Source: a virus. From it: 20,971 nucleotides of DNA. The position numbers were made by a program, and so were the translations under genes. How positions within the stretch are numbered: the first letter of the stretch is position 1; each line of letters starts with the position of its first letter. The stretch spans positions 1 to 20,971 of IMG/VR virus record IMGVR_UViG_3300013286_000078. One strand, written 5' to 3'. This document shows positions 8,353 to 13,968 of this stretch, piece after piece. The notes below the pieces were generated by a model that searched no databases, was not told the origin of the DNA, and was given only the letters and a program-made list of their open reading frames with translations.

Positions 8353-9195
8353 ATGGCTCAAAATGACAACCCTTTACGCCGGTATTTTAGACAACCTGCG
8401 ATTTATATTCGACTGCCCAGTGAAGGGAAGTTTTACCCGCCTGGCACGCTAGACATGCCGCCCAATGGCGAATTGCCAGTGTTGCCCATGACTGCTGTGG
8501 ACGAAATTGTTAGCCGTACTCCGGATGCCCTGTTCAATGGATCAGCTGTCATGGACATTATTGGCAGCTGTGTACCAAACATTACAGATCCGTGGTCTAT
8601 TCCTACCACAGATCTTACCACGCTGTTAATTGCTGTGCGGTTGGCCAGCTACGGACATGACATGGAAATTGGTAGTGTTTGCCCCAAGTGCGGTCATAAC
8701 CATGATTTAACTCTGGATCTGCGTGTGGTCCTGGACAGTATTGGCACTGCTGATTATAACGAAACGGTGATTTCAGGTGATCTTACTTTTTATTTTGCTC
8801 CAATGACGTATCGTCAGGTAAACGAAGCTGGACGAGTTCAGTTCGAAGATCAAAAGATTTTACAAATGATTCAAGAAACCGATGTGTCTGAAGAAATTAA
8901 GTTTGCCAAATTGGGTGAAGCATTCAAGCGTATCACAGAACTCACTGTCAAATCAATTTCAGAAAGTGTATCAGCTATTAGAACGCCCGATGCCATGGTA
9001 ACCGATCAACCTAATATCCAGGACTTTTTACATAATTGTCCAAAAAGTGTGTTTGATTCCATAAAAGATCATGCAATCAAACTACGAGCATCTACAGATT
9101 TTAAACCAATCAATGTTACCTGTGAGGAATGTACTCACGAATACGAACAAACCTTTACGTTGGACATGACAAATTTTTTCGTCAACGCCTCCTAG
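8353..9195 (+). CDS. 26: Baseplate hub subunit gp26
   Basis: This is a baseplate-hub protein of T4-like phages, needed to build the central hub. The product has 280 residues (T4 gp26: 208). The N-terminal RQPAIYIRLPSEGKFYPPG block is typical of gp26 in environmental T4-likes. Two zinc-ribbon half-sites are visible: CPKC at residues 110-113 (then GHNHDL) and CEEC at residues 257-260 (then THEYEQ), likely one zinc site that brackets the middle domain. Start ATG 8353 is preceded by GGTGGA. The 3' end contains tandem slippery heptamers four codons before the stop, and the next gene (gp51-like) is open in the -1 frame across the stop. A 352-residue gp26-gp51 fusion could therefore also be made. 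Confidence 0.9.
   Translation: MAQNDNPLRRYFRQPAIYIRLPSEGKFYPPGTLDMPPNGELPVLPMTAVDEIVSRTPDALFNGSAVMDIIGSCVPNITDPWSIPTTDLTTLLIAVRLASYGHDMEIGSVCPKCGHNHDLTLDLRVVLDSIGTADYNETVISGDLTFYFAPMTYRQVNEAGRVQFEDQKILQMIQETDVSEEIKFAKLGEAFKRITELTVKSISESVSAIRTPDAMVTDQPNIQDFLHNCPKSVFDSIKDHAIKLRASTDFKPINVTCEECTHEYEQTFTLDMTNFFVNAS
9171..9180 (+). promoter_or_regulatory. Candidate -1 programmed ribosomal frameshift site
   Basis: Read in the gp26 frame the sequence is ACA AAT TTT TTC GTC. It contains two overlapping X-XXY-YYZ heptamers: A AAT TTT (9171-9177) and T TTT TTC (9174-9180). A -1 slip enters the frame of gp51, which is open from 9126 to its stop at 9408. Gp26's own stop is only four codons away (9193-9195). 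No strong downstream hairpin was seen by eye. Confidence 0.6.
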
Positions 9196-9410
9196 TCCTG
9201 AACTCTGACCAAATTAGCGAATTAGTTGAACAGTTAGATAAAGAAACACACAACATCAGGCTAGATGTTTTAAAATTGTGTTGGTACATGCGAGGCGGGG
9301 TTACATATGATGAAGCCATGCACATGAGCGGATCTGAGCGCAAGATCATGAATGATATTGTGAAAGAAAATTTAGAGACCACTAAAAAGTCGGGCCTGCC
9401 GTTTTTTTAA
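9180..9410 (+). CDS. 51: Baseplate hub assembly protein gp51-like, probably reached by frameshift
   Basis: This is a small protein resembling the gp51 baseplate-hub assembly catalyst as found in non-enteric T4-likes, where it is much shorter than T4 gp51 (249). The recognisable part is LNSDQISELVEQLDKETHNI, then LCWYMRGGVTYDEA and the end ENLETTKKSGLPFF. No ATG or GTG with a ribosome site occurs before the conserved part. An ATG at 9129 lies inside gp26 with its purine run abutting it, and the next ATG falls inside the WYMRGG block. The coordinates given start at the point a -1 shifted ribosome would enter, giving 76 residues fused to gp26 residues 1-276. A non-canonical start such as CTG at 9198 is the main alternative. 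It ends three bases before the next gene. Confidence 0.75.
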   Translation, partial: RQRLLVLNSDQISELVEQLDKETHNIRLDVLKLCWYMRGGVTYDEAMHMSGSERKIMNDIVKENLETTKKSGLPFF

Positions 9411-9413
9411 CCT

Positions 9414-9920
9414 ATGCTAGACTTAGACACCGTAAAATACAATATAGAACGCTGGGTAGAAACTTTTGTAGAAGTTCCTAATCCTGCTCTAGGTGGCTGG
9501 TCACCATGTCCTTATGCTCGCAAGGCCAGATTAGATCAGGACTTTGAAGTGCGTCTGGGCACAGACCCATATCGTGATGCCATGAATGTTGGTGTGTCTG
9601 GATTATCTAAAAGTGTGGTTATCTATGCTTACAATACAGAAGATTGGTCGCATATGGATTTTGCCTACAAAATAGATCAGGCAAATCAACACTGGCTACT
9701 GCCACATGACCTATTGGGTCTTGAAGATCACCCAGGCGATCAAGAGGTTGTTAATGGTGTTGTCATGAATCAAGGCACTTACGCCCTGCTAATGATTCAA
9801 AAACTGTCTGACTTAAATGAAAAAGCTCAACTTGTTGCCCGAAAAGGATTTTATGATACCTGGCCAGAAGAGTATTTACAGGTGCTGTTTACCCACCGTA
9901 AAGATCCGCGGACAATTTAA
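9414..9920 (+). CDS. Protein of unknown function with a CPYARKA motif
   Basis: I do not recognise this 168-residue protein with confidence. The N-terminus has a motif WVETFVEVPNPALGGW followed by CPYARKARL near residues 32-40. The middle has a DHPGDQEVVNG stretch, followed by a hydrophobic YALLMIQKLSDL segment. The first part weakly recalls the W-x-N-LCPFA-K motif of DUF1415 proteins, but that is a memory-based guess. It begins three bases after the gp51 stop with no ribosome site, so translation is probably coupled to gp51. It is the last gene of the plus-strand hub group and overlaps the convergent transferase-like gene by 32 bases. No signal peptide or membrane segment is seen. Confidence 0.8.
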   Translation: MLDLDTVKYNIERWVETFVEVPNPALGGWSPCPYARKARLDQDFEVRLGTDPYRDAMNVGVSGLSKSVVIYAYNTEDWSHMDFAYKIDQANQHWLLPHDLLGLEDHPGDQEVVNGVVMNQGTYALLMIQKLSDLNEKAQLVARKGFYDTWPEEYLQVLFTHRKDPRTI

Positions 9921-10569
9921 TTTTACTATCTCGACGGCATAGCCAACGATAATGATCTACATCCAGACTCCAAACATCGCCAGTCCACCATTCAAATCCC
10001 TGCATGTCGGCCTTGTACACCGAGCTTCGTTCGTAGCCAGGTCCTAGATAAACATATTTGTAGCCAGCTTGTTTGGCCCAGGCAATTTCATGCTCAAGAC
10101 TGCGTGTGCCTAATTTTGTAGCAGGCAAACTGTAATCCCAAACAAACAGACTGGTTTCAATGGCTTGATCTGTATAGTGTCTTAACTTTGCCCAGGCCAC
10201 AAATACATCGTTTTGATAGTAGGCCATGAATCGATCTGTAGGCAGGCGTTGTCCTACTTCAAAGTATTTTTTAAATTTTTTGTAGTAGCAGTAGGCAGTG
10301 TAGATATGATCCATTTCTGTGAACTGACCAGGAGTAGGGTCTAGCAATACGGTAGCATCCGTCATTAACTCGTAGTTGGTCGCTGATGTGGTAACTTTGG
10401 TGCTGCGACTTTGATACCATTTAACTTGATTGTGTTCAATGGTTTGTAAAAATCCCATTTCCAGGGCTGCATTGTATTCTTCTATGGCCACATCAATGAG
10501 CTCGCAACCAAAGTGAAAAAACTCACCTTGCTCTTGGTGGCCAAAATTATGATCAAACTTTATTTTCAT
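9889..10569 (-). CDS. GNAT-fold protein related to aminoacyl-tRNA-protein transferases
   Basis: The 226-residue product has a C-terminal half that matches the pattern of arginyl/leucyl-tRNA-protein transferases (ATE/Bpt, GNAT fold). FVWDYSLPATKLGTRSLEHE (residues 142-161) is followed by AWAKQAGYKYVYLGPGY and SSVYKADMQGFEWW (residues 182-195). In Bpt-type enzymes the corresponding segment reads roughly LGTxxxxxEIxxAKxxGxxYVYLGYxIxxxxxMxYKAxFxP. The N-terminal half (HNFGHQEQG, several Trp/Tyr) is not recognised, and the cysteine-rich N-terminal motif of true ATE enzymes is not present. It may add an amino acid to a protein N-terminus or acylate something else. The gene is single on the minus strand, convergent with the 9414 gene and divergent from the 10610 operon. 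AGGG lies eight bases before ATG 10569. Confidence 0.68.
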   Translation of the reverse strand: MKIKFDHNFGHQEQGEFFHFGCELIDVAIEEYNAALEMGFLQTIEHNQVKWYQSRSTKVTTSATNYELMTDATVLLDPTPGQFTEMDHIYTAYCYYKKFKKYFEVGQRLPTDRFMAYYQNDVFVAWAKLRHYTDQAIETSLFVWDYSLPATKLGTRSLEHEIAWAKQAGYKYVYLGPGYERSSVYKADMQGFEWWTGDVWSLDVDHYRWLCRRDSKIKLSADLYGG

Positions 10570-10609
10570 TTAAATAACCCTATATTACTACTTATCAGGA
10601 GAATCCACA
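10569..10609 (+). promoter_or_regulatory. Divergent intergenic region with possible late promoter
   Basis: This short gap separates divergent genes. On the plus strand TTTAAATA (10569-10576) differs from the T4 late element at one base and would start transcription about 25 bases before the GTG at 10610. The ribosome site AGGAG is at 10597-10601. The element overlaps the ATG of the minus-strand gene, so it is only a candidate. Confidence 0.35.
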
Positions 10610-10948
10610 GTGGCAGACATTTATACAATATGGGCAAACAAAGAAGGTGAATTATCTGATCTGGAGTTTGCCACTAACATGCGAGGTTTTTTACAGCACC
10701 TGGTTGACGAAGGCAAAATGGAGTCATTCAGAATCACACGTTGTAAAATGGGCTTTCGCAGTGTGGCTGATATGCCCGAGTGGTTTATCATGATGGAGTT
10801 CAAGAACATGGCTCAGATTGATGAGGCATTTCATAGGGTTGCACCACTCAAAGGCGAGCTAGAAGATAAACATCGCAGTTTTAATCAGTTTGTCAGTGGT
10901 GACATACAGCATGCCCTGTGGCGAGATTGGCCTGATACCAATCTATGA
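10610..10948 (+). CDS. Small DUF6614-like protein (ferredoxin-like alpha/beta)
   Basis: This is a 112-residue protein starting with GTG at 10610, eight bases after AGGAG. The pattern resembles the bacterial DUF6614 family as I remember it: DLEFATNMRGFLQHLVDEGK, then FRITRCKMGF, EWFIMMEFKNMAQIDEAFHR, a GELEDKHRSFNQFVS segment and a short ALWRDWPD end. This suggests a compact dimeric alpha/beta barrel; the function is unknown. It is the first gene of a three-gene plus-strand operon, and its TGA stop overlaps the ATG of the next gene (ATGA). As it precedes a radical SAM enzyme, an accessory or binding role is possible, but nothing in the sequence proves it. Confidence 0.75.
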   Translation: MADIYTIWANKEGELSDLEFATNMRGFLQHLVDEGKMESFRITRCKMGFRSVADMPEWFIMMEFKNMAQIDEAFHRVAPLKGELEDKHRSFNQFVSGDIQHALWRDWPDTNL

Positions 10949-11457
10949 ATCAACTGACCCTGGCATTTGAGGCCACAGAATGCAACGGTTGGCCAAGTCT
11001 TAGATTTTGCATTGACCATGATATACAACAAGAAATTACTTTTTCAGGACCCAGTGCTGTGGTCACGCTTGATATAGATTTGCTAGATGGTGTCCACGAA
11101 TTAGAAATAGAACGCTACGCAAAAACCAACAACAATGTGGTATTTGTGGACAATAAAATTCTACAGGATCAATTGGTCACACTGACTGATATCTATGTTG
11201 ATGATGTAAAATTGCCAGATATGTTTAAATACTCTGGTACTTTTTATTATCATGACCAAGCAGTCAAGTCAGGCACAATATGGGGACCAAATGGCAAATA
11301 CATCTGGTCTTTTGAAACACCCTTGTTAAATTGGTTAATTTCACAACGCAAAAAAGGAAGTGACACAGTGGTTGACCTGTTTAATCCAGATAACACACAG
11401 CAACTACTGAATGATTTGGCCAAATTTAAATCTATAATCAATGACCAACAAAATTAA
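10945..11457 (+). CDS. Beta-rich protein of unknown function (possible carbohydrate-binding fold)
   Basis: This 170-residue protein has alternating hydrophobic strands (VVTLDIDLLDGVHELEIER, then VVFVDNKILQDQLVTLTDIY) and a later block GTIWGPNGKYIWSFETPLLN that ends in a helical tail. The strand pattern and the ITDIYVDDVKLPDMF-type segment suggest a beta-sandwich; I suspect a lectin or carbohydrate-binding-module-like domain, but this is inference. It overlaps the upstream gene by four bases (ATGA) and the downstream radical SAM gene by 17 bases, so the three are surely co-translated. A weakly similar protein (17039-17446) precedes the paralogous radical SAM enzyme on the other strand. This makes it a candidate substrate, carrier or targeting subunit. 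Confidence 0.78.
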   Translation: MNQLTLAFEATECNGWPSLRFCIDHDIQQEITFSGPSAVVTLDIDLLDGVHELEIERYAKTNNNVVFVDNKILQDQLVTLTDIYVDDVKLPDMFKYSGTFYYHDQAVKSGTIWGPNGKYIWSFETPLLNWLISQRKKGSDTVVDLFNPDNTQQLLNDLAKFKSIINDQQN

Positions 11458-12994
11458 AAAAATCTGTTTGATAAGCAGTGCGCAAATACAATACAGCAGA
11501 CCTCCTGCTGGCCTGGCATTCATGGCCGGAGTATGTGAACGCAACAATGTTGAATACAGCGTGATAGATTTGAACATAAATTTTTTACATCATGCAGGCA
11601 AGGAAGTTTGGAATCAGTGTTTTTTACACACCACAAATAATCTATCAAAACTACCGGCCAAATTAAATGAAATAGTAAATGAGTTTTTAGATCAAACCAT
11701 TGACCAGATTGTTGCCACCGGAGCCGACTGTGTGGCCATCACTACCTTAACACAGTTAAATCAGCAATGGGCTGAAAAGTTTTTGCGAAGATTACGACGT
11801 CGTGTTAATCTGCTGACCATTGGTGGTGGGCCTGGTCTAGGAGTACCTGACAGTTTTGGTCAGGACCCTACCATGACCTTTGGTCAACATCTGGCTCAAC
11901 AAAAATTGCTCGATTATTATGTGCTGGGCGAAGGCGATATTGTGTTTGAAAAATTTTTGCAGGGCAGTCGTAACGAACCAGGATTAAACACTAAAAATTG
12001 TCCTGAGACCCTGCAACCACAAATTGATGATCTAAATGGGCTGGCTATGCCCAGCTACAAAAATATTGATTTTAACTTGTATAAAAGTTTCTATGATAAG
12101 CCAGTGATATCAATTACCAGTAGTCGTGGCTGTGTGCGACGTTGTAGTTTTTGTGATGTTGGACATTTATGGAAGAAATTTAGATTTCGCAGTGGAAAAA
12201 GTGTAGCCGATGAAATGCTCAAACACCATCTGGACACCGGTGCCACAGACTTTTGGTTTACTGATAGTCTTATCAACGGTTCACTAAAACAGTTTATGGA
12301 TTTACTGGAGCAGTTGACCATTTACAAACAGCAGTATCCTAGCTTGGAAAAGTTAACCTACTCAGGACAGTTTATTATTCGCCCACAAGGCAGTCACCCT
12401 GATCGCATGTTCAAACTCATGAAGGAAACCGGATGCAATCATATACAGGTTGGAATAGAATCAGGCAGCGAGTCTGTTCGCAATCACATTGGCAAAAAAT
12501 TCAGCAATGCTGATATTGATTATCATTTTAAAATGTGTGAGAAATACCAAATCAAAAACTGGTTACTAATGATGGTTGGGTATCCAACTGAAACTGAGCA
12601 AGATTTTCTTGACTCGCTAGACATGCTGACTAGATATCAAAAATATGTAGTCAATGACACTGCATTTGGAGTGCAGGCAAATGGCCCTGCTTCCATATTG
12701 CCCAATACTCCGTTGGCATCTCAGCAGAATGAACTGGGCATAATATACGAGCACGAAGGCAGTTCAAATTCCTGGACAACCGCAGATAATCCTGGCCTGT
12801 CGTTCAATGAGCGGCATCTTAGATGGATTAAATTAATCGAACATGCTGTAACGTTAGGATACAATTTGCCAGTTGAGATTGACATTTATTTGACAACTAA
12901 CCAACAAGCAGTGCTGTCAAACAAAGAAAATCAAACTGTCAAAACTAAAAAAGTAATTCCTATCTATACTACGTCATCTAGCATATATTCATAA
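11441..12994 (+). CDS. B12-binding-type radical SAM enzyme (copy A)
   Basis: This is a 517-residue radical SAM protein with a Rossmann-like N-terminal domain of the cobalamin-binding class. Residues about 5-180 have RPPAGLAFMAGVCERNNVEYS, ATGADCVAITTL, IGGGPGLG and YYVLGEGDIVFEKFL, the usual order in B12-radical SAM proteins, although the classical DxHxxG base is not seen. The catalytic [4Fe-4S] motif is CVRRCSFC (Cys231, 235, 238), followed by a TIM-barrel with TDSLINGS, HIQVGIESGSESVR and MMVGYPTET. The reaction is unknown; members methylate, cleave or rearrange unreactive carbons. It is a clear paralog of the 15549-17042 protein (shared TDSLINGS, KKFSxADIDYH, GYPTET). It overlaps the preceding gene by 17 bases. 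Tandem hairpins follow its stop. Confidence 0.9.
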   Translation: MTNKIKKICLISSAQIQYSRPPAGLAFMAGVCERNNVEYSVIDLNINFLHHAGKEVWNQCFLHTTNNLSKLPAKLNEIVNEFLDQTIDQIVATGADCVAITTLTQLNQQWAEKFLRRLRRRVNLLTIGGGPGLGVPDSFGQDPTMTFGQHLAQQKLLDYYVLGEGDIVFEKFLQGSRNEPGLNTKNCPETLQPQIDDLNGLAMPSYKNIDFNLYKSFYDKPVISITSSRGCVRRCSFCDVGHLWKKFRFRSGKSVADEMLKHHLDTGATDFWFTDSLINGSLKQFMDLLEQLTIYKQQYPSLEKLTYSGQFIIRPQGSHPDRMFKLMKETGCNHIQVGIESGSESVRNHIGKKFSNADIDYHFKMCEKYQIKNWLLMMVGYPTETEQDFLDSLDMLTRYQKYVVNDTAFGVQANGPASILPNTPLASQQNELGIIYEHEGSSNSWTTADNPGLSFNERHLRWIKLIEHAVTLGYNLPVEIDIYLTTNQQAVLSNKENQTVKTKKVIPIYTTSSSIYS

Positions 12995-13006
12995 GCGGTA
13001 CTAAAA

Positions 13007-13060
13007 GATTAGCTACGCTAATCTATGTCTTTCGCTAAAGCTCAGACATGATTTTTATTA
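13007..13060 (+). terminator. Tandem hairpins with T-rich tail, likely terminator
   Basis: A perfect 7-bp stem GATTAGC/GCTAATC with a 3-base loop (13007-13023) is followed by ATGTCT/AGACAT (13025-13049) with an inner GCT/AGC pairing, then a T-rich run (ATTTTTATTATTTG). This follows the radical SAM stop by 12 bases. On the minus strand the first hairpin is followed by TTTT, so it may also stop the opposing operon. Confidence 0.6.
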
Positions 13061-13092
13061 TTTGTTTTTATACGCATTATCCAGATTACGCG

Positions 13093-13150
13093 GTCACAAT
13101 TCACCGTATGCACGGTGAACTGACTCTACATTATCCGAGTGTAGCTGTCA
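13093..13150. repeat. Competing hairpins (mutually exclusive pairing)
   Basis: TTCACCG/CGGTGAA (13100-13119, loop TATGCA) is a perfect 7-bp stem. CTACA/TGTAG (13126-13144) is a second stem. TGAC at 13121-13124 can pair either with GTCA at 13093-13096, extending the first stem, or with GTCA at 13147-13150, extending the second. Confidence 0.5.
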
Positions 13151-13181
13151 TTTATTATAATGAGATTAGAAAAAGTTTACT

Positions 13182-13241
13182 AACCTGGTGTTTTGTATAA
13201 TTTTCTTAACATCTGTATAAAAAAGTTATACCAAACCTGGT
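13182..13241. repeat. AT-rich direct and inverted repeats
   Basis: AACCTGGT occurs at 13182-13189 and 13234-13241. Between them GTATAA is present at 13195 and 13215, and its inverse TTATAC at 13226-13231, giving a 6-bp palindrome with a five-base spacer (13215-13231). The block looks like a regulator binding site or a promoter; TATAAT is at 13196-13201 on the plus strand without a good -35. Confidence 0.4.
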
Positions 13242-13298
13242 TTTGCAAGGTTTTCTGCGGAGGCGGTTGACCGGTACCCCCTACTCAAGCTTCACATA

Positions 13299-13379
13299 TC
13301 AACGGAACCCTAGTGACCCAATAATAAATCCAAGTCCTATGAGCATGGGTCGTATCTTTTTCAACGGAGCCCAAACCAT
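13299..13379 (-). CDS. Possible 26-residue membrane peptide
   Basis: A small ORF starts at ATG 13379, six bases after AAGG. The peptide is MVWAPLKKIRPMLIGLGFII followed by GSLGFR: a basic N-terminal third and then a hydrophobic stretch of about 13 residues, as expected of a tiny inner-membrane protein. It is downstream of the GIY-YIG gene on the same strand. Its two ends carry a 12-base direct repeat. Such short ORFs arise by chance, so confidence is low. Confidence 0.33.
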   Translation of the reverse strand: MVWAPLKKIRPMLIGLGFIIGSLGFR

Positions 13380-13392
13380 TTGTTGCCTTAAG

Positions 13393-13440
13393 TTAGCAAT
13401 TGCCTTTGACACACAAGATTATCCGGACCGGGTATCTCAC
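13393..13440 (-). CDS. Possible 15-residue peptide behind a strong ribosome site
   Basis: GTG at 13440 follows a full AAGGAGG Shine-Dalgarno sequence by four bases, the strongest in the window. The frame encodes MRYPVRIILCVKGNC and then TAA. It lies just downstream of the hairpin at the GIY-YIG stop. It may be a translated leader or regulator, not a functional peptide, or the purine run may belong to a structured RNA. Confidence 0.22.
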   Translation of the reverse strand: MRYPVRIILCVKGNC

Positions 13441-13454
13441 CGTTCCTCCTTGCG

Positions 13455-13472
13455 GATCTAGCTGCCTAGATC
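13455..13472 (-). repeat. Perfect 7-bp hairpin at the end of the GIY-YIG gene
   Basis: GATCTAG/CTAGATC with loop CTGC overlaps the GIY-YIG stop codon. No T run follows on the minus strand, so it is not a standard terminator. It directly precedes the AAGGAGG sequence at 13445-13451 and might protect the RNA or control that site. Confidence 0.4.
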
Positions 13473-13968
13473 AAACAGAGTCGTTTAATTTACGAATATG
13501 ACTACCATGTACACGAACAGATATCTGCCCATTATAATAGTCATTGGTTTCTAATACTTTTCTTTGGAATTGTTCTCTAGCTTCTATGTAACTACATTCG
13601 GCCTTGGACCTACAGTAGTATAATATTTCGCGAGTAAAGTTGCCTGCGCCTAAGCGTTCGATGTCTTGATTGAGTTCTATGTTGCTGCCGTAGTAGGTTT
13701 GCCAGTCTGATTCTATTTTGCCTTTGATTTTTTTGCGTTTCTTTTTACCGTTTTTTAATTTTACTACCTTATATGTTGTCCTACTAAATTTTGCTAATTT
13801 TTTTCCAATATATCGCCTACCGGTTGAGTTATTTGTGATCAAATAAACAAAACCGACACAATCTTCGGGCAATTCCGTGAGTTGAGTGTTTTCGTAAAGC
13901 CATACCATGGACTTATAGTTATCCAGGATCTTGAAATACTCATTAATTTGTTTCCCACCCCACAGCAT
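13471..13968 (-). CDS. GIY-YIG nuclease, Seg-like
   Basis: This is a small GIY-YIG-family endonuclease of the type often found free-standing in T4-like phages (Seg-like homing endonucleases). In the 165-residue product the GIY equivalent is GFVYLITNNSTG (Tyr42) and the YIG is RRYIGKK (Tyr53-Gly55). A basic KNGKKKRKKIKGK stretch, ESDWQTYYGS and SYIEAREQFQ with the candidate catalytic glutamate follow. The conserved part begins about residue 36, so start choice is uncertain. ATG 13968 overlaps the upstream radical SAM gene by 26 bases; ATG 13908 avoids overlap, and GTG 13989 is also possible. None has a good ribosome site. It ends at the structured non-coding region, which could be its target or a remnant of its insertion. 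It may simply be a resident mobile gene in the operon. Confidence 0.85.
   Translation of the reverse strand: MLWGGKQINEYFKILDNYKSMVWLYENTQLTELPEDCVGFVYLITNNSTGRRYIGKKLAKFSRTTYKVVKLKNGKKKRKKIKGKIESDWQTYYGSNIELNQDIERLGAGNFTREILYYCRSKAECSYIEAREQFQRKVLETNDYYNGQISVRVHGSHIRKLNDSV

Larger units (their letters stand above)
12995..13470. other. Structured intergenic region with hairpins, repeats and tiny ORFs
   Basis: About 475 bases lie between the convergent radical SAM gene and the GIY-YIG gene. They hold a likely bidirectional terminator (13007-13060), strong hairpins at 13100-13119 and 13121-13150, an AT-rich repeat block (13182-13241), a 12-base direct repeat (13299 and 13361), a 7-bp hairpin at 13455-13472 that runs two bases into the GIY-YIG stop codon, and two minus-strand mini-ORFs with ribosome sites. 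I could not fold it as a tRNA or recognise a known intron or riboswitch by eye. Confidence 0.6.

Noticed and set aside
9129-9179. ATG at 9129 as an independent gp51 start
   Set aside because: The purine run GAGGA directly abuts the ATG, leaving no spacing, and the residues before the conserved part look like a shadow of gp26.
13070-13160. A tRNA in the hairpin region
   Set aside because: The stems have 6- and 9-base loops and no acceptor pairing or T-loop consensus could be drawn on either strand.
13243-13461. Plus-strand 72-codon ORF in the intergenic region
   Set aside because: It needs a TTG start without a ribosome site, and its composition is not protein-like; the minus strand offers better small ORFs.
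12995-13470. Group I intron next to the GIY-YIG gene
   Set aside because: No conserved P7 or P3-P8 core elements were recognised, and the flanking genes are complete.
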